DNA of 64,000 nt from NCBI GenBank assembly GCA_013396525.1, contig VWYX01000896.1, positions 172,718 to 236,717 of the forward strand, written 5' to 3'. Position 1 is the stretch's first letter. Each line of letters opens with the position of its first letter. This DNA is from Chaetorhynchus papuensis. Its lineage: Eukaryota > Chordata > Aves > Passeriformes > Rhipiduridae. The notes beneath the pieces are model-generated. The model did no database searches. It saw nothing but the letters and a program-made list of their open reading frames with translations, and was not told the origin of the DNA. A program made the position numbers and the translations under genes. Below are positions 12,189 to 23,541 of this stretch, piece by piece.

Positions 12189-14012
12189 AGACTCATAATA
12201 GGTTGGAAAGGCAGCTGGTGGAAGATCACAAAAGCCATGGATCACTTTCCCTGCTGTTGGCCAGCAAGTTTCCCTCTTACCTGCTTACCTCTCTTCTTCC
12301 ATGGGCTCAGAGGGACACAGAGGTGCAATTGTGGCTGTAGCAAAAAGGCTCCCAGTGAACAAATTCCTGACAGTGCTGCTATGCCATCAGGGTGGATCAA
12401 GAAGTTCCTGGCCCTGAGCGCAGGAGGAGTTTGGCTGTGGTCAGGAAGCATGCTGCATTTAGTGGGTTAGGGGGAAGCTTCAGGAAAAGTTTTTATTTCT
12501 TAGGGATTTTCTGCAGCAGGAGCTTCTGGGCAGCTCACTTCCCCAAGGCTGAAATCAGGGCAGTGCGTTAGGAAGAGCACAGGAACGACAGGAAGCTGGT
12601 GAGAGGGTCAGGAGGAAAGGGAGGCTGTTGGTTTCCTGGATGACCTCAGAACAATATGATTGCTTATATTAACTTGAGCATTTGCCAAAGAAACAGTTGC
12701 AGCAGCCCACAAACACCGCATGACATTGCAGAGAGGATGATTTAATGGGAATAACAACCTTTCCTGTGCTAGCAGTCAGGAATTTTACCCCACCTCCACC
12801 ACGTGACAAAATCTGCTCTTGGGTTTTTCCATTTCATCACGACAAGTATGACGCTGACAAAGCAGCAGGCCTCCAGCAGGAAAAAAAAATCATGTTATAG
12901 CAGTTCTTTAGATGAAAAAGGGAAGGTTTGCTTTGCCCACTTCCTCACGCCACGCTTGTCAGCTGTGCTGGGCCAGAGCTGAGTGTGGGGTGAGGGCGCA
13001 GCGTTGTCAGCAGGCAGGGTCATCTCACATACCCTCACATACCCTCTCCCTCTTCCAGTTAAAGGAATGATGCCATAAATGCAATTAACAAGGTTATTTT
13101 TTTTGAAATCTGGAGAGAAAAAAATGTAGAAAAAGTCCCCCTCTGAGTACTTCACAAAAGCTTCTTGGCACAAGTGCATAAATTAAAAGACCAGAAGTTT
13201 TTCACATCTCTGCACATTTAATGAGTGCAAGATCCAGGACCCTGAGCACAGATTTTATGTGGAGATTTCAGTAATTCCTTGCAGTCATTTCAGTAGCCAT
13301 TTCATGGTGTAAATTCCAGATAGAGAGGGAAGAGGAAAAGACTTTAAGGACAATCACTGCTTTCCAGCATATTACAGCATCTCTCTTTTTTAGACTGTTC
13401 TTTTCTTTTTTTAATGCACTATCCCTTTTCAGGTTTCCTTCTTTTGTTCTCTTCCTCACTCCACCCTTACCTTCAAAAATAATGTACTTCTGTGCCTTTG
13501 TAAAAATGATATGAAACGCAGAGACCAGGCCACAACAGGGTGTGATAGCTGATGGCCATCTGGGGTGTGGTAGTCAGGTTGTGTACAGCGTGTTTCTAAG
13601 TTTAGCTCTGTAGCTAAGCTGAGTGGCATTTCTTCTCTTCACTCAGCTCAAAAGGGGAATACAGACTCAAGCCTGAGAAAGTAATTCCAAATTTTCCAGC
13701 TTCTCTTTTATGAACGTACTTTATTTTCCTTAAGGCAGAGAATTGATTACTATTCCGGTTTGATTAAGTAATTTCTGGGATACATACAACCCTCTTCACG
13801 TTTATTTTTCAATCTGGATCTTCCCAGTTTGTACTCAATTCACTCAAGTTTAGTAGATTTATCTCCTGCACTGCCCCACCAATCCATTTTGTCTCAAGAC
13901 TAAAAGAGGGCGTGAGACAAGAGCAGCTGTGGTGACAGATTCTTTTGTTTTGGTGTCTCTGCCACCACTAGCTCTTTATTCATGTGCACCTTTCAAAGAT
14001 ACACCTCATGTG
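12189..14012. other. Unique noncoding stretch
   Basis: Single-copy sequence. A 10-base unit CTCACATACC is repeated in tandem near 13024-13045. No exon, RNA gene or transposon was recognised, and frames on the minus strand (up to 94 codons) are featureless. Confidence 0.6.
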
Positions 14013-14136
14013 AAGGTTGGATGGGGCCCAGAGCAACCTGGTCTAGTGGAAGGTGTCCCTGCCTATGGTGAGGAGGTTGGAACAAGATGGTCTTTAAGGT
14101 CCCTTCCAACCCAAACCAACCTGTGACTCTGTGAAT
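14013..14136 (+). mobile_element. CR1 LINE, 3'-terminal fragment
   Basis: About 124 bases beginning AAGGTTGGATGGGGCCCAGA and containing AGCAACCTGGTCTAGTGGAA, AGGTGTCCCTGCC and AAGGTCCCTTCCAACCCAAA in CR1 order. The ATTCTATGA-type tail is reduced to degraded copies ending near 14136. Confidence 0.92.
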
Positions 14137-15655
14137 GCACAGGTTGCATGTTTTCTCTGGCAGATACTTGTTGTATTTCAAGTCCAGCAAAGGCACTAGA
14201 TCTACATGGAAGCATTGCCCAAGCCAGTTGTCAAACTTAATTCCTTTTTTTTTTTCTTTTGCTTTGCAAAATACATGCAACTATGTATGACTGCTCTTTT
14301 ATAAAATCACTTCTAAAGTTTTTCTAAACAGCTGAAAGCACTTTGCTTTTTCTTCCAAGAACATCGCTCCAGACAGAGATCAAGCACAGACATTTTCAGC
14401 TCAAAAGATAAATATTTTGAAAAATAGCCCTACATTTTGCAGAGGGGTCAGTGAACCTCGCAGTCTCAGCACTTGATGACACTTGGTGACTCAAAACGGG
14501 CTGTTTTAAAAGAAAAGCAAAGATCCTGGTGAAGCATTACACAGTGAGCATGTCTCATCCCCCCGCTCCCCGTGTTCTGCTGGCTCCTTGGTTAGCTGGG
14601 AAGTGGAGGGAGCAGTGGAGCTCTTCTCCCAGTGCTTTGGTTCCAGCGATGCCAAGCTGCTCTTTCCAAGGAGTGAACGTCAGCTGGTTCTTAATGAGAG
14701 CTGCAGGCGCTCGGCAGTTCTGGCTGTCGGCTCTCTTTAAAGGCTTAAATATAGTCTCAGTTAATGCTTCTGTATGTGAGGCTTTTGACTGCTATTAAAA
14801 AACCCAAAGAACCCATAAATAAATATATAAACAAACAGCCCCAAAGCAGGCAGTGCTCCCAGGTCTGTTCGCGTTGGCCAAAACAGATGTTTTACCCAGA
14901 TTGGTAATATTTAAGCTGTAGACAGTCTAAATAGCTTTTTGTGGTGATGTTGCCTCTCATGCTGGGTCAGAGTGAAGCCCTCATTTCAGGCTGGGGGATG
15001 GCTCAAACTGGGCTGGTTCTGGCTCATAACAAAGGTTATGAATTGGTGGAGAGGAAGGCATCCTCCTGACTTAGACCAGTGGTCATCACCCGGGGTTAAT
15101 TACCGTGTCAACTTAATTTCTGCCCAGCCAGTCAGGCCACTGCCTTTTCCACAGGTTGGGCTGTACCCTCTGTGGATGTAGCAGGTGATGCTTGGTGGAA
15201 ATTTGGGCTTTTTTCTCTCCCTTGTTATGTTTTGCCTCATGAAACATCAGCAGCAAAGTAGGACCAGGGGTCATATTTATGCTTTTTTCTAAGTAGGGGA
15301 ACAATGACAGAGGGGTTGTTTTGTAAAGATGGTTTCTAACAAATGTCTTTCTTACATTCCTCCTGGAAGCTCAGGGGGGAACTTCCAGCTCCTGATGGCT
15401 CTGGATAGCCCAACCCTTCTTCATATCCTTGAAGAATTTTGGAATTAGGGCGGGTGGTGCTGTGTCTGGTGTGTATGTGTGTGTTCTGTGGCCAGTCCCA
15501 GAAACCGGGCAGCTGCTCAGCTCCTGCTGCAGCCTCTCCATCAGCCACCAGGTTTTGGGGAACTGGAAGCTACTTCATATCCCACAGACTTCCATCCTGC
15601 TGTCAAATTTGGTTGAAACTGGGCAACAGAGCATTTTTATGGAGGCAGCGATAAG

Positions 15656-15682
15656 CAGACAGACAGACAGACGGACGGACAG
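15656..15682. repeat. (CAGA)n / (CGGA)n tetranucleotide microsatellite
   Basis: About four AGAC units are followed by ACGG variants, so the tract is already interrupted. Flanks are unique. Confidence 0.9.
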
Positions 15683-16231
15683 CGTGGTCTCATACGCCAG
15701 GTTTCCTTTGGAAACTGAGCTAAAAATAACACAGTGATGAATGGAGCTTAACTGGGAGGCATCTCACGGGAGAGAACGGGTGGGGAGGGGAACGAATGTG
15801 CCCGTCCCGTTGTTATTTCACATGTCTGGATATCAGCAGCAGCCTCCCAGAATATTTCTAGAGATTTGCTCGCTTGAAGCAGAGCATACAGATGTACCTC
15901 CTGATCCAGAGCTCAGTCAAAATTAACATCCTGGTAATTTTAAACCCTAAAATCCCCTGAGGATTCCAGCTGGGCTCAGATAGTATCCAAGAGTATCCTA
16001 ATCCTCTTTTTTTTCCCCTCCTTGCAACTATACCAAAGATAACAATTATATGTTCTATTTAAATAAACAGAAGCATTGCTCTCGGTGCTTCTGACTGCTA
16101 TCAAAGCATTCACGTGAGTTCATGATCTCTGGGCTTCCTAACTGGAGAGGTATTCAAGAGGTCTAGCAGCAAGAAAGCAGAGGAGAAACTGAAACATGCA
16201 AAAGAAATTAGCAGCATAAATGATCCTATGC

Positions 16232-16248
16232 AAAAAAAAAAAAAAAAA
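16232..16248. repeat. Poly(A) run, 17 bases
   Basis: Seventeen consecutive A bases. No retroposed gene lies immediately upstream, and the sequence before it does not resemble a processed pseudogene 3' end that I recognise, so it is treated as a simple mononucleotide tract. Confidence 0.9.
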
Positions 16249-18455
16249 CCACTGAAAAATTGAGGGCAGACATCACAAAAGAATCGTTTTTACTTTGATA
16301 GCTGAGCAGAAAATTCTGGAAAGAAAGTGAATGTATATTGAAATGAAACAGCAAACAAAACTCTGCCCAAACCATTCTGTCATTGCAAGTCAGCCTGAAA
16401 TGTTGTAGATTCACTTGTTCAGTCCTCTTGTTTAAATTTGAAAGATAACAAAAGGTGGCTATATATATTTATTTTTATTCAACACTGTAAATTTCTTTGC
16501 AAGCCTTTTCTCCTTCAGTATCGAGGACTATTTAAGAGTAATCAAAACAGTTTCCTAGACTTTAAATTCGGAAATTTGGTGGCACAAAAGAAGTTTTACA
16601 TTCCTTGAGTCCTCTAGGGTTTTGCCAAAGTACATAAACTTTGAGTTGCTTAATGGGCTAACACGAAATCTAATTCTGACTTAGTTTGGTTTTTAATTTA
16701 TTAGATACCCAGTAGAAGAAGTATGAGAGACAGGATTCCCAAACCAGAGAATATGTTTAGAGACACATAGGTATTCCTAAGACGAATACACCTCCAAGAA
16801 AACCTGTTCATAGTGATGTTTTGCACTTCCATGGATCCCATCCAGAGGCTGAAAAAGATGCACAGATTCTGGAGAGCTGAGCTGCACAGTCTTTCCCTGA
16901 TCAAAATAAATAACACTGCCTACATTTGACAAAAGGAGAATATAAGATCCTCTACAACAACAAACATTCGCAGAACAGGCTGCTCATTGTTTGTTGATGA
17001 TGCATTCAGAATGTACAAATTTGTGGAATGAAATACAGCTAAAAACAGGAAACCTCCAGTCCCCAGAAAGCTGCTCTCCTCTCCTCTCCCCCTCCAGCTC
17101 TGTCAGTCAGCCCAAGTCCATCACCAGTAGTCTCCTGGTACAAAATAAGGCAACTAACTCCATAACATTCCCCCTCTGCCGAAAGCCACAGGTCAGGCCC
17201 CTTTTGAGAGTTTGAAGGGGACCTGGCAGGGTGGTACCATCTAAACCTATTTAATTCCAAATGGGAGGAAGGTACCGGACTTCATTTTGCTTCCCAGAAA
17301 ACTCTCAGTCATGGGCTCTCATTTGCATTACCTATTCATGTTTCCAGGTGCTAAAATATCCGCACAAATTGTGCTCAATGAGGTACAAAGAGAAAGAGAA
17401 GAAAGGGCCTTTTGGATATACTGGTGCTTTAACACAGACAGTGGGTGACATTCTCTGGGGCAAGCAGATCACCTGGGGAGCCCTGGTGGTGTTGAGCAGT
17501 GTGTGTAACACTCATTTCTGGCTCTAACCCTCACATTCACACAGAGCCATACGTGACTGGCTCTCACACAAACACATTTTGAAAATCCCCTCTCGCCGTC
17601 TCCCAACTCAGGCTCGTTTATCCGAGGAGCTCTCCCTCTCTTCCCAGGCAGGCAGCTATTCCATACAGGAGTGTTTGTGTGTTCTGCCCAGCTGTATGTG
17701 TTTGAATACGTTGCCAGACAGAGCCATTCCAATGAAATCATTGGACTGTTATTTGGAGGGCTGAAATTTCACCCACTTCATAATTTATTTTACTCTCTCC
17801 AGAGCCAGTCCATCACTTACCCACTGGAATGTGTTGCCAGCTGTCACAGCACACTAATGCTCCTTGGCTAGAAAACTTCAAAGTCTGGTAAGCTGTCCCA
17901 ATGGGGAGGGGGAAAAAGTTGGCTGATGAGTTTGGTGTTTCTCCACAACAACTCACTCAGTTGCTTACTCAGTTGTGTGCACAAATCCCTGTTTCCCATA
18001 CACTGCAGCAGCCAAACAAGAGCAGAAAACTGGCCTGCTGTCCCTCATCTCTGCCAGACAGCACCCAGGAGTCTCTCACAGGACTTGACATCTGTGGGAA
18101 TGGGAGCCACTTCCAGCTTTTATGTCTTTGTGCTGATGTAGGGGTTTTTTTCCCTATTAAATGTAATATCCCATCTCATCTGGAGAGAGACTTAATCTGA
18201 ATCAGAAGAAGTGAGGAATCACAAATGGGAAAGACAAGGAAAGAAGCTGTCCCTAAGTCAGCCAAAAGGATAATTTTGGTGGTGGACACTTAAGTCTTCC
18301 AATCAGTTTAAGCTCTGTTTGACCCCTTGGACTGTTTCTTCCATTGTAGAGGTTGTCCTCACATCCTTGTTTTACAGTGCTTTACAGTTTGCAGTCATTG
18401 TTGTGATGATGGGGGCAGAGAGGCTTTTGTGTCTCTGTGTGTATTTCCCCCCCAG

Positions 18456-18590
18456 TATCAGGGGAGCACAATTTACGAGCAACAGAAGGATTTGGGAATG
18501 AATGCCACGGATGTGAAGGAATGCAGAGTTTGTAGCAAAGTTATTACCAAAGCCAAGAGGGACGTGGAGGGTTTTTGTTGTAGCCTTTAA
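18456..18590 (+). other. Exon-like open segment, unproven
   Basis: A C/T-rich tract ending in CCCCCCCAG (18447-18455) looks like a splice acceptor. The next 44 codons stay open to a TAA at 18588-18590, with a hydrophilic composition (Tyr-Glu-Gln-Gln-Lys, one Cys-x-x-Cys, a Lys/Arg-rich end). An AATAAA lies at 19157-19162. I do not recognise the peptide. A 44-codon frame is common by chance, no matching upstream exon is visible, and no splice donor sits inside. It is recorded as a candidate terminal exon only. Confidence 0.12.
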
Positions 18591-19561
18591 GTCTGCGGGG
18601 AAGGGCAGGCTCTGGAATCTTTGTGGATCGCCCATTGCAGCCCCTGCACTGAACTTGGTGAGAAGGAGGATAGGAAGGAGGGGAAAGGAGGAGGTTTTGG
18701 AGAAGGGGCTGTGTCTTCTCAGGAGCTGGAGCCCTGGGTATGCCAACAGTTCCAGGTACACTGATAGACCTGCTTAAATTCAGCACTGTTGTTCATCCTT
18801 CCCTGTCCTGTGCTCTGGAGAGATTTGATCAAAATCGGGCATTCCTGCTGTAACCCCAGAGCTTTGATCTTACCTCAACTGTATTTTCATGACGAGGCTG
18901 ATAGAAAACTGTTGGCCTTCATTTGTGATTTTCAGAAGATTAATGGTAACTGGTCACCACCTCATTTATTTGCAAGTGTAGCATAAAGGGAGCACTGGTT
19001 TCATCAAAGGAATTGGCAACAGGTTATATGTTACACATAATCTCCACCAGCTGCAAGTGCAGCTATCTGATATCTTATACTTCAGTTACGTGATGATATC
19101 TCTCTTCTTCCTTCACTGTTTTTCTTAGATATTAATATTTCTAACTACTTTTCTCAAATAAAAGAAGAAGAGAGAGAAAGCAAACCCGTTTCCTCCCCCA
19201 CTGCCATTTCCCTCTGTGTATGAGGGCCTGTTCTTTTCCCCTTTGACCACCACTTTCTGTTTCCTTCATGCAATCCTCCCACTCAGTCCCTTCTGCAATT
19301 TGATAAAAAAGACTCATTTCCCAGCTGCAGCTTTCTAAATGCTGCTCTTTAGTGGTTAAGCATAAATCTCTTGAGCTTGCTTTGCTCTTTTTCTATGAAA
19401 TATGAAATACACCTACTCTTGTCTGAGCCATCAAAGGGTGTCGTCAAAACATCAAAATATTACATCAGTTGGCTGAATTTCTTCATCTTTTATTAATTTC
19501 GATATATTTGCTTTCCGTTTCATATGTTATCAAAAGCTATGTTTGCCTTTTTGTCTCCTTA
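18591..19561. other. Unique noncoding stretch before the second gap
   Basis: Purine-rich segment near 18655-18710, then AT-rich sequence. No repeat family or exon was recognised. Confidence 0.6.
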
Positions 19562-19961
19562 NNNNNNNNNNNNNNNNNNNNNNNNNNNNNNNNNNNNNNN
19601 NNNNNNNNNNNNNNNNNNNNNNNNNNNNNNNNNNNNNNNNNNNNNNNNNNNNNNNNNNNNNNNNNNNNNNNNNNNNNNNNNNNNNNNNNNNNNNNNNNNN
19701 NNNNNNNNNNNNNNNNNNNNNNNNNNNNNNNNNNNNNNNNNNNNNNNNNNNNNNNNNNNNNNNNNNNNNNNNNNNNNNNNNNNNNNNNNNNNNNNNNNNN
19801 NNNNNNNNNNNNNNNNNNNNNNNNNNNNNNNNNNNNNNNNNNNNNNNNNNNNNNNNNNNNNNNNNNNNNNNNNNNNNNNNNNNNNNNNNNNNNNNNNNNN
19901 NNNNNNNNNNNNNNNNNNNNNNNNNNNNNNNNNNNNNNNNNNNNNNNNNNNNNNNNNNNNN
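19562..19961. other. Assembly gap (400 N)
   Basis: Exactly 400 N bases. The right edge is a pure GAAG microsatellite and the left edge is unique sequence, so the gap probably contains more of the same microsatellite or a structure it prevented from assembling. Open frames that cross it are artefacts. Confidence 0.99.
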
Positions 19962-20032
19962 GAAGGAAGGAAGGAAGGAAGGAAGGAAGGAAGGAAGGAA
20001 GGAAGGAAGGAAGGAAGGAAGGAAGGAAGGAA
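19962..20032. repeat. (GAAG)n tetranucleotide microsatellite
   Basis: Seventy-one bases of uninterrupted GAAG/GGAA units directly at the gap edge, about 18 units. Purine on one strand and pyrimidine on the other, it can form triplex DNA. The true length is unknown because its left part is missing. Confidence 0.97.
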
Positions 20033-23000
20033 TGCTTTGAGCACTGGCAAATAAGTCATGCCCTCCACCCCCAAAAAACTGTGCCAAGAAAACGAGAGAA
20101 AATTTTCCTATCATATAGTTATTTAATTTTATTGATTTCAAGAACTCTTGGCAAAGGTTAGGGGTTCTCACACTGCAAAGAGGCTGTGGAGAGAGGCAGG
20201 ACAGCTCTTTGTCTGGGCATGACAATCCAAACTGCTGTATCTGCTCTGACAGTAGGAATTTGCATCTGTGTTTGCTGGAGTATCGCTCGCCCATTGGATT
20301 GTATGTGAAATAGTGTTTCTCCAAAACATTTGACAAATGCAATAATTTATTTTTACCATGCCCCAGAAGTCATAATTACATTCCAGTCTTACAGAAGAAT
20401 ACGCTCTACATCCTTCTGACTCTCCCAAACATAATCTGTTCAGTATCAGGCTTTTAATTCCGCGTTGGGAGATAGCCATTTGGCTGATACAGCCCTGAGA
20501 ATGTCTGGATAAATGTCTGGATAATTTCAGCTGGAAATTGCTCTGAAAGCCGTTTGCAGCCCAGTCAGAGAGATCTCAGCCTGCGCCCAGATACTCTGGA
20601 TGCTCAGAACACAACCCGAGCAAATGGGCCCCCGTGTCTGACAGAACAGTCAGTCATGGGGCAGCGGTCATGTGGTTGATCATTTTGTGGAGACATGTTT
20701 AATGCTACATCAGGGCTATGCCATCACTGAGCTGACCCTTTTACTGCCTCCTCAGGGTCTGTCAGAGAGCAGCTTCAGCAGTTTATTAGTTAAAGAAAAC
20801 CTCAGGGATTTATTATAAAGCAAACCTATCACTTTCTGTCGTTCTCACATCCTCCACAAAAGGCTCACATACTATTTGAGTATTTACCTTACATGGGATA
20901 CGTCTTGGAGGTATGAATACCACGGGGATACTGGATGTTTTCTGTGCTTTTCTCTTTTCCTTTTAATTTTGGGAATAAGCCTTATGCACACTCGGTATTT
21001 CAGGTCTCATTGATTAGCAGCCGGCAAACAATTAGCTACGTGACAGTGAATGGCTAATCAATCAGCACCGCTGGAGGAACTGCATCTCATCCTACAGCTC
21101 TAAAATGTCATTTCTCTTGACATTTACAGATCAGCTGCCAAAACTCATGCACAGCCACAGTCTTGGGAGGCCCTTCTCAGTGGGTTTTTTTCCTTCAGTT
21201 CCGGGGTTTAGTGGGACAATTTGCTATTTGGGTGCTTTTCCCATACTGTGATGGTCATTAAGGACCAAAAGATGGAGTGCCTGCCCCCTTCTCCCTTGGT
21301 TTGGTCTGAGGGCTGGGCTTGCATTCCCACCAGAGGGAAAACTTCCCATTGCCCAGATCCACTCCTGTCCCAGGCGTTGTGTCTGTGGTTCTCCCTGTTC
21401 TGCCTAGGAGCAGGAGGAGTGCTTGGTATGCCCCTGGATGAACAATTGCTTTGTTTTTTCAGGTTTTCACACAGCCCCAGCACAGCCCTGTGAGAACTCC
21501 CAAACCTCCCATCCCTCCTCTCAGAAGAGGTGATGGCAATGATCAATTGACTATTTTTGGTTATCATAATTAATTCTCAGTGCATGCAGAGCTATTCTGC
21601 TGACTTTCTCTTCTTTCCTTTCTATTGATTGAAACTGGCATACAATTTACTTTAGAGTGGAGTTTTCATGTATTCTTAGCTGGAAACAGTTTGAAGGAAA
21701 CAAAGAAAGTGAGAGAGGAGTGTTAATTAATGAGACTACGGGAAGAGGGATGCAATAGAGAAGAGCCAGCAAGAAATCTTACATAGTTTAGACATAGTTA
21801 ACAATTCCCTCAGGAGCCAGTTAGGAGACCATGAATAATATGGGTTTAGCCATTTACATATCTCCTGTATGGACTATTTACATCATTTGTCGGTTTTCCC
21901 TTCTCTCCCAACCTATTTTGCAGTTGCTGGTGTACATTGTGCCTAGTTTCCATGTTGCTTTAGGCAATGTGAACATCCCCTCAGTTTCACCTGGTGCTAA
22001 TGTATGAGTTGTTAACTGCTGGTATTTATAGTTAAATTCATGAATCTCTGTAGATTTTTTTTTCAACAGCATCTCTTGGTCCAGAACTGAAAAGAGGGAG
22101 GATGTGGGAGTATTAAACTCATCACAGAATGAAACTGTTCATAATTGTTAAAACCTCCCGAGTGCCACAGCTTGCTTCTCTTATCTGCACAACACAAAGT
22201 TCACTTCAGTGGCTTTCCTCAGAAAGAGCATAAAAGATAATACTAAGGGAAAGGAAGAACAGTTTGCTTTGAGATGATGAGATGGAACAAAATTACAGAG
22301 AATGTAAGGCAACAGAAATGTTCAAAAGCATGTTTTAAAAAGCCAGTCTATTGAAAATGAGTTCCAGCTCAGTAGAGGATATATACATCCAAAAAAAAAA
22401 AAGAACAATAAAAGAGGATGAATAATACGTCCCTGCACACTTCCTTCCCTTTGCCTTCTAAAGGAGGGAGGTGAAGAGAGCAGAGTGTGAGGAGGAAGGA
22501 AACCTGAAGCGGAAACTTGGCATTTTCTTTTCCATACTAAAACAAAACCTTCTAAGTTGTTGTTTTGGTTTTTTTCTTCTTTTTAATACTAGTGACTACT
22601 ATGTTTTGCTTTACCTCAGAATACTCATTTGAACTAAAATCTTAATACAGAACTTTGAAAGGGGAAAATTTACAGACACCTTTAATACATTCAGTGCAGG
22701 GTTTTCATTTTTTAAATGCATTGTGACTTGAAAATCTCCACATTTGATATGCTCAGTGCTGTGCTTGTGTTAAAAAAAAAAATTCCCTTAATTATATACA
22801 GTGGTGACAGTGAATGGAGCTTAAACTCCAGCAGAGCCATTCCTGTGTCACCAATGCTCTGACCAAGAGGAGGCCAGACAACTTTGGGGGAAATGTGTAC
22901 ACTATTGTGTATCATTATTTGGGTTCTGCTATGAGAGCTGGTAATTAACACCCCAATCTCTCAAAGATTTCTATAAATGCTTAACTCTGTGCTGTGAGTA

Positions 23001-23349
23001 ATCCCATTAGTACCACATTGTTCTGCTGCACGGAGGAAACCTTCCCCAGAAAGGCTGACTCGGTGTGAGTGCAGAAATGGAAGTGTCATTTCAAAGGGAA
23101 TTATGCCAGCATTAAAAAAAAACTACAGTGAAAGAATCCCAGAGAAAAATTCCCATAGAACTTGAAGCACTAGAATGGCATTTCATTCCCATTGATTGGG
23201 TGGACTCCAGTTTGTCCAAGGAATGTTAAAAATAATGTGTTGTTTGAAGCACTAACATTTCACACTTGACTTTTGTAGGCAGGTGGTCATCTGCTAAAAC
23301 CTTATATTTGAGGACTGGGTCCTGAGCAGGGATTATTCCTTCACAATTA
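20033..23349. other. Unique noncoding stretch
   Basis: Single-copy sequence. It contains a 12-base tandem repeat of ATGTCTGGATAA near 20502-20525, a poly(A) run near 22391-22402, and the inverted homeodomain-type sites described separately. The 119-codon minus-strand frame at 21208-21567 has no recognisable domain. Confidence 0.58.
21009..21062. promoter_or_regulatory. Inverted pair of homeodomain-type sites
   Basis: ATTGATTAGC (21009-21018) and GCTAATCAAT (21053-21062) are perfect 10-base inverted arms separated by 34 bases. A third ATTA core lies between them (AATTAG, 21030-21035). TGATTAG/CTAATCA sequences suit homeodomain or PBX-type binding. Function is inferred from motif arrangement only. 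Confidence 0.3.
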
Positions 23350-23541
23350 TAGAATCAGAGAATGGTTTGGGTTGGAAGGGACCTTTAAAGGTTCATTTGT
23401 TCCAACCCCCCTGCCATGGGCAGGGACACCTTCCACTAGATCAGGTTTCTCCAAGCCCCATCCAGCCTGGCCTTGAGCATTTCCAGGGAGGGGGCATCCA
23501 CAGCTTCTTCAGGCAATCTTTACCAGTGTCTCACCACTGAC
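23350..23541 (-). mobile_element. CR1 LINE, 3'-terminal fragment
   Basis: About 190 bases in reverse orientation. Plus-strand landmarks are AGAATCAGAGAATGGTTTGG (23351-23370), CCCCCCTGCCATGGGCAGGG and CCAGCCTGGCCTTGAGCATT. It is well preserved compared with other copies, so probably younger. The truncation point lies near 23541. Confidence 0.94.

Larger units (their letters stand above)
14137..18455. other. Unique noncoding stretch
   Basis: Single-copy sequence of moderate GC content. Frames reach 102 codons (15429-15737) but show neither domains nor consistent splice signals. Short simple repeats are listed separately. No RNA gene or mobile element was recognised. Confidence 0.55.

Noticed and set aside
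11976..12470. 164-codon plus-strand open frame
   Set aside because: Its first ~70 codons are antisense CR1 sequence and the rest shows no domain.
13545..13560. GCCATCTGGGG as a possible CTCF site
   Set aside because: It has at least two mismatches to the core consensus, unlike the sites at 58178 and 58876.
19469..20342. Frames of up to 270 codons crossing the N gap
   Set aside because: Most of the residues are undetermined, and the ends are a GAAG repeat read as Lys-Glu-Gly-Arg or Phe-Leu-Pro-Ser.
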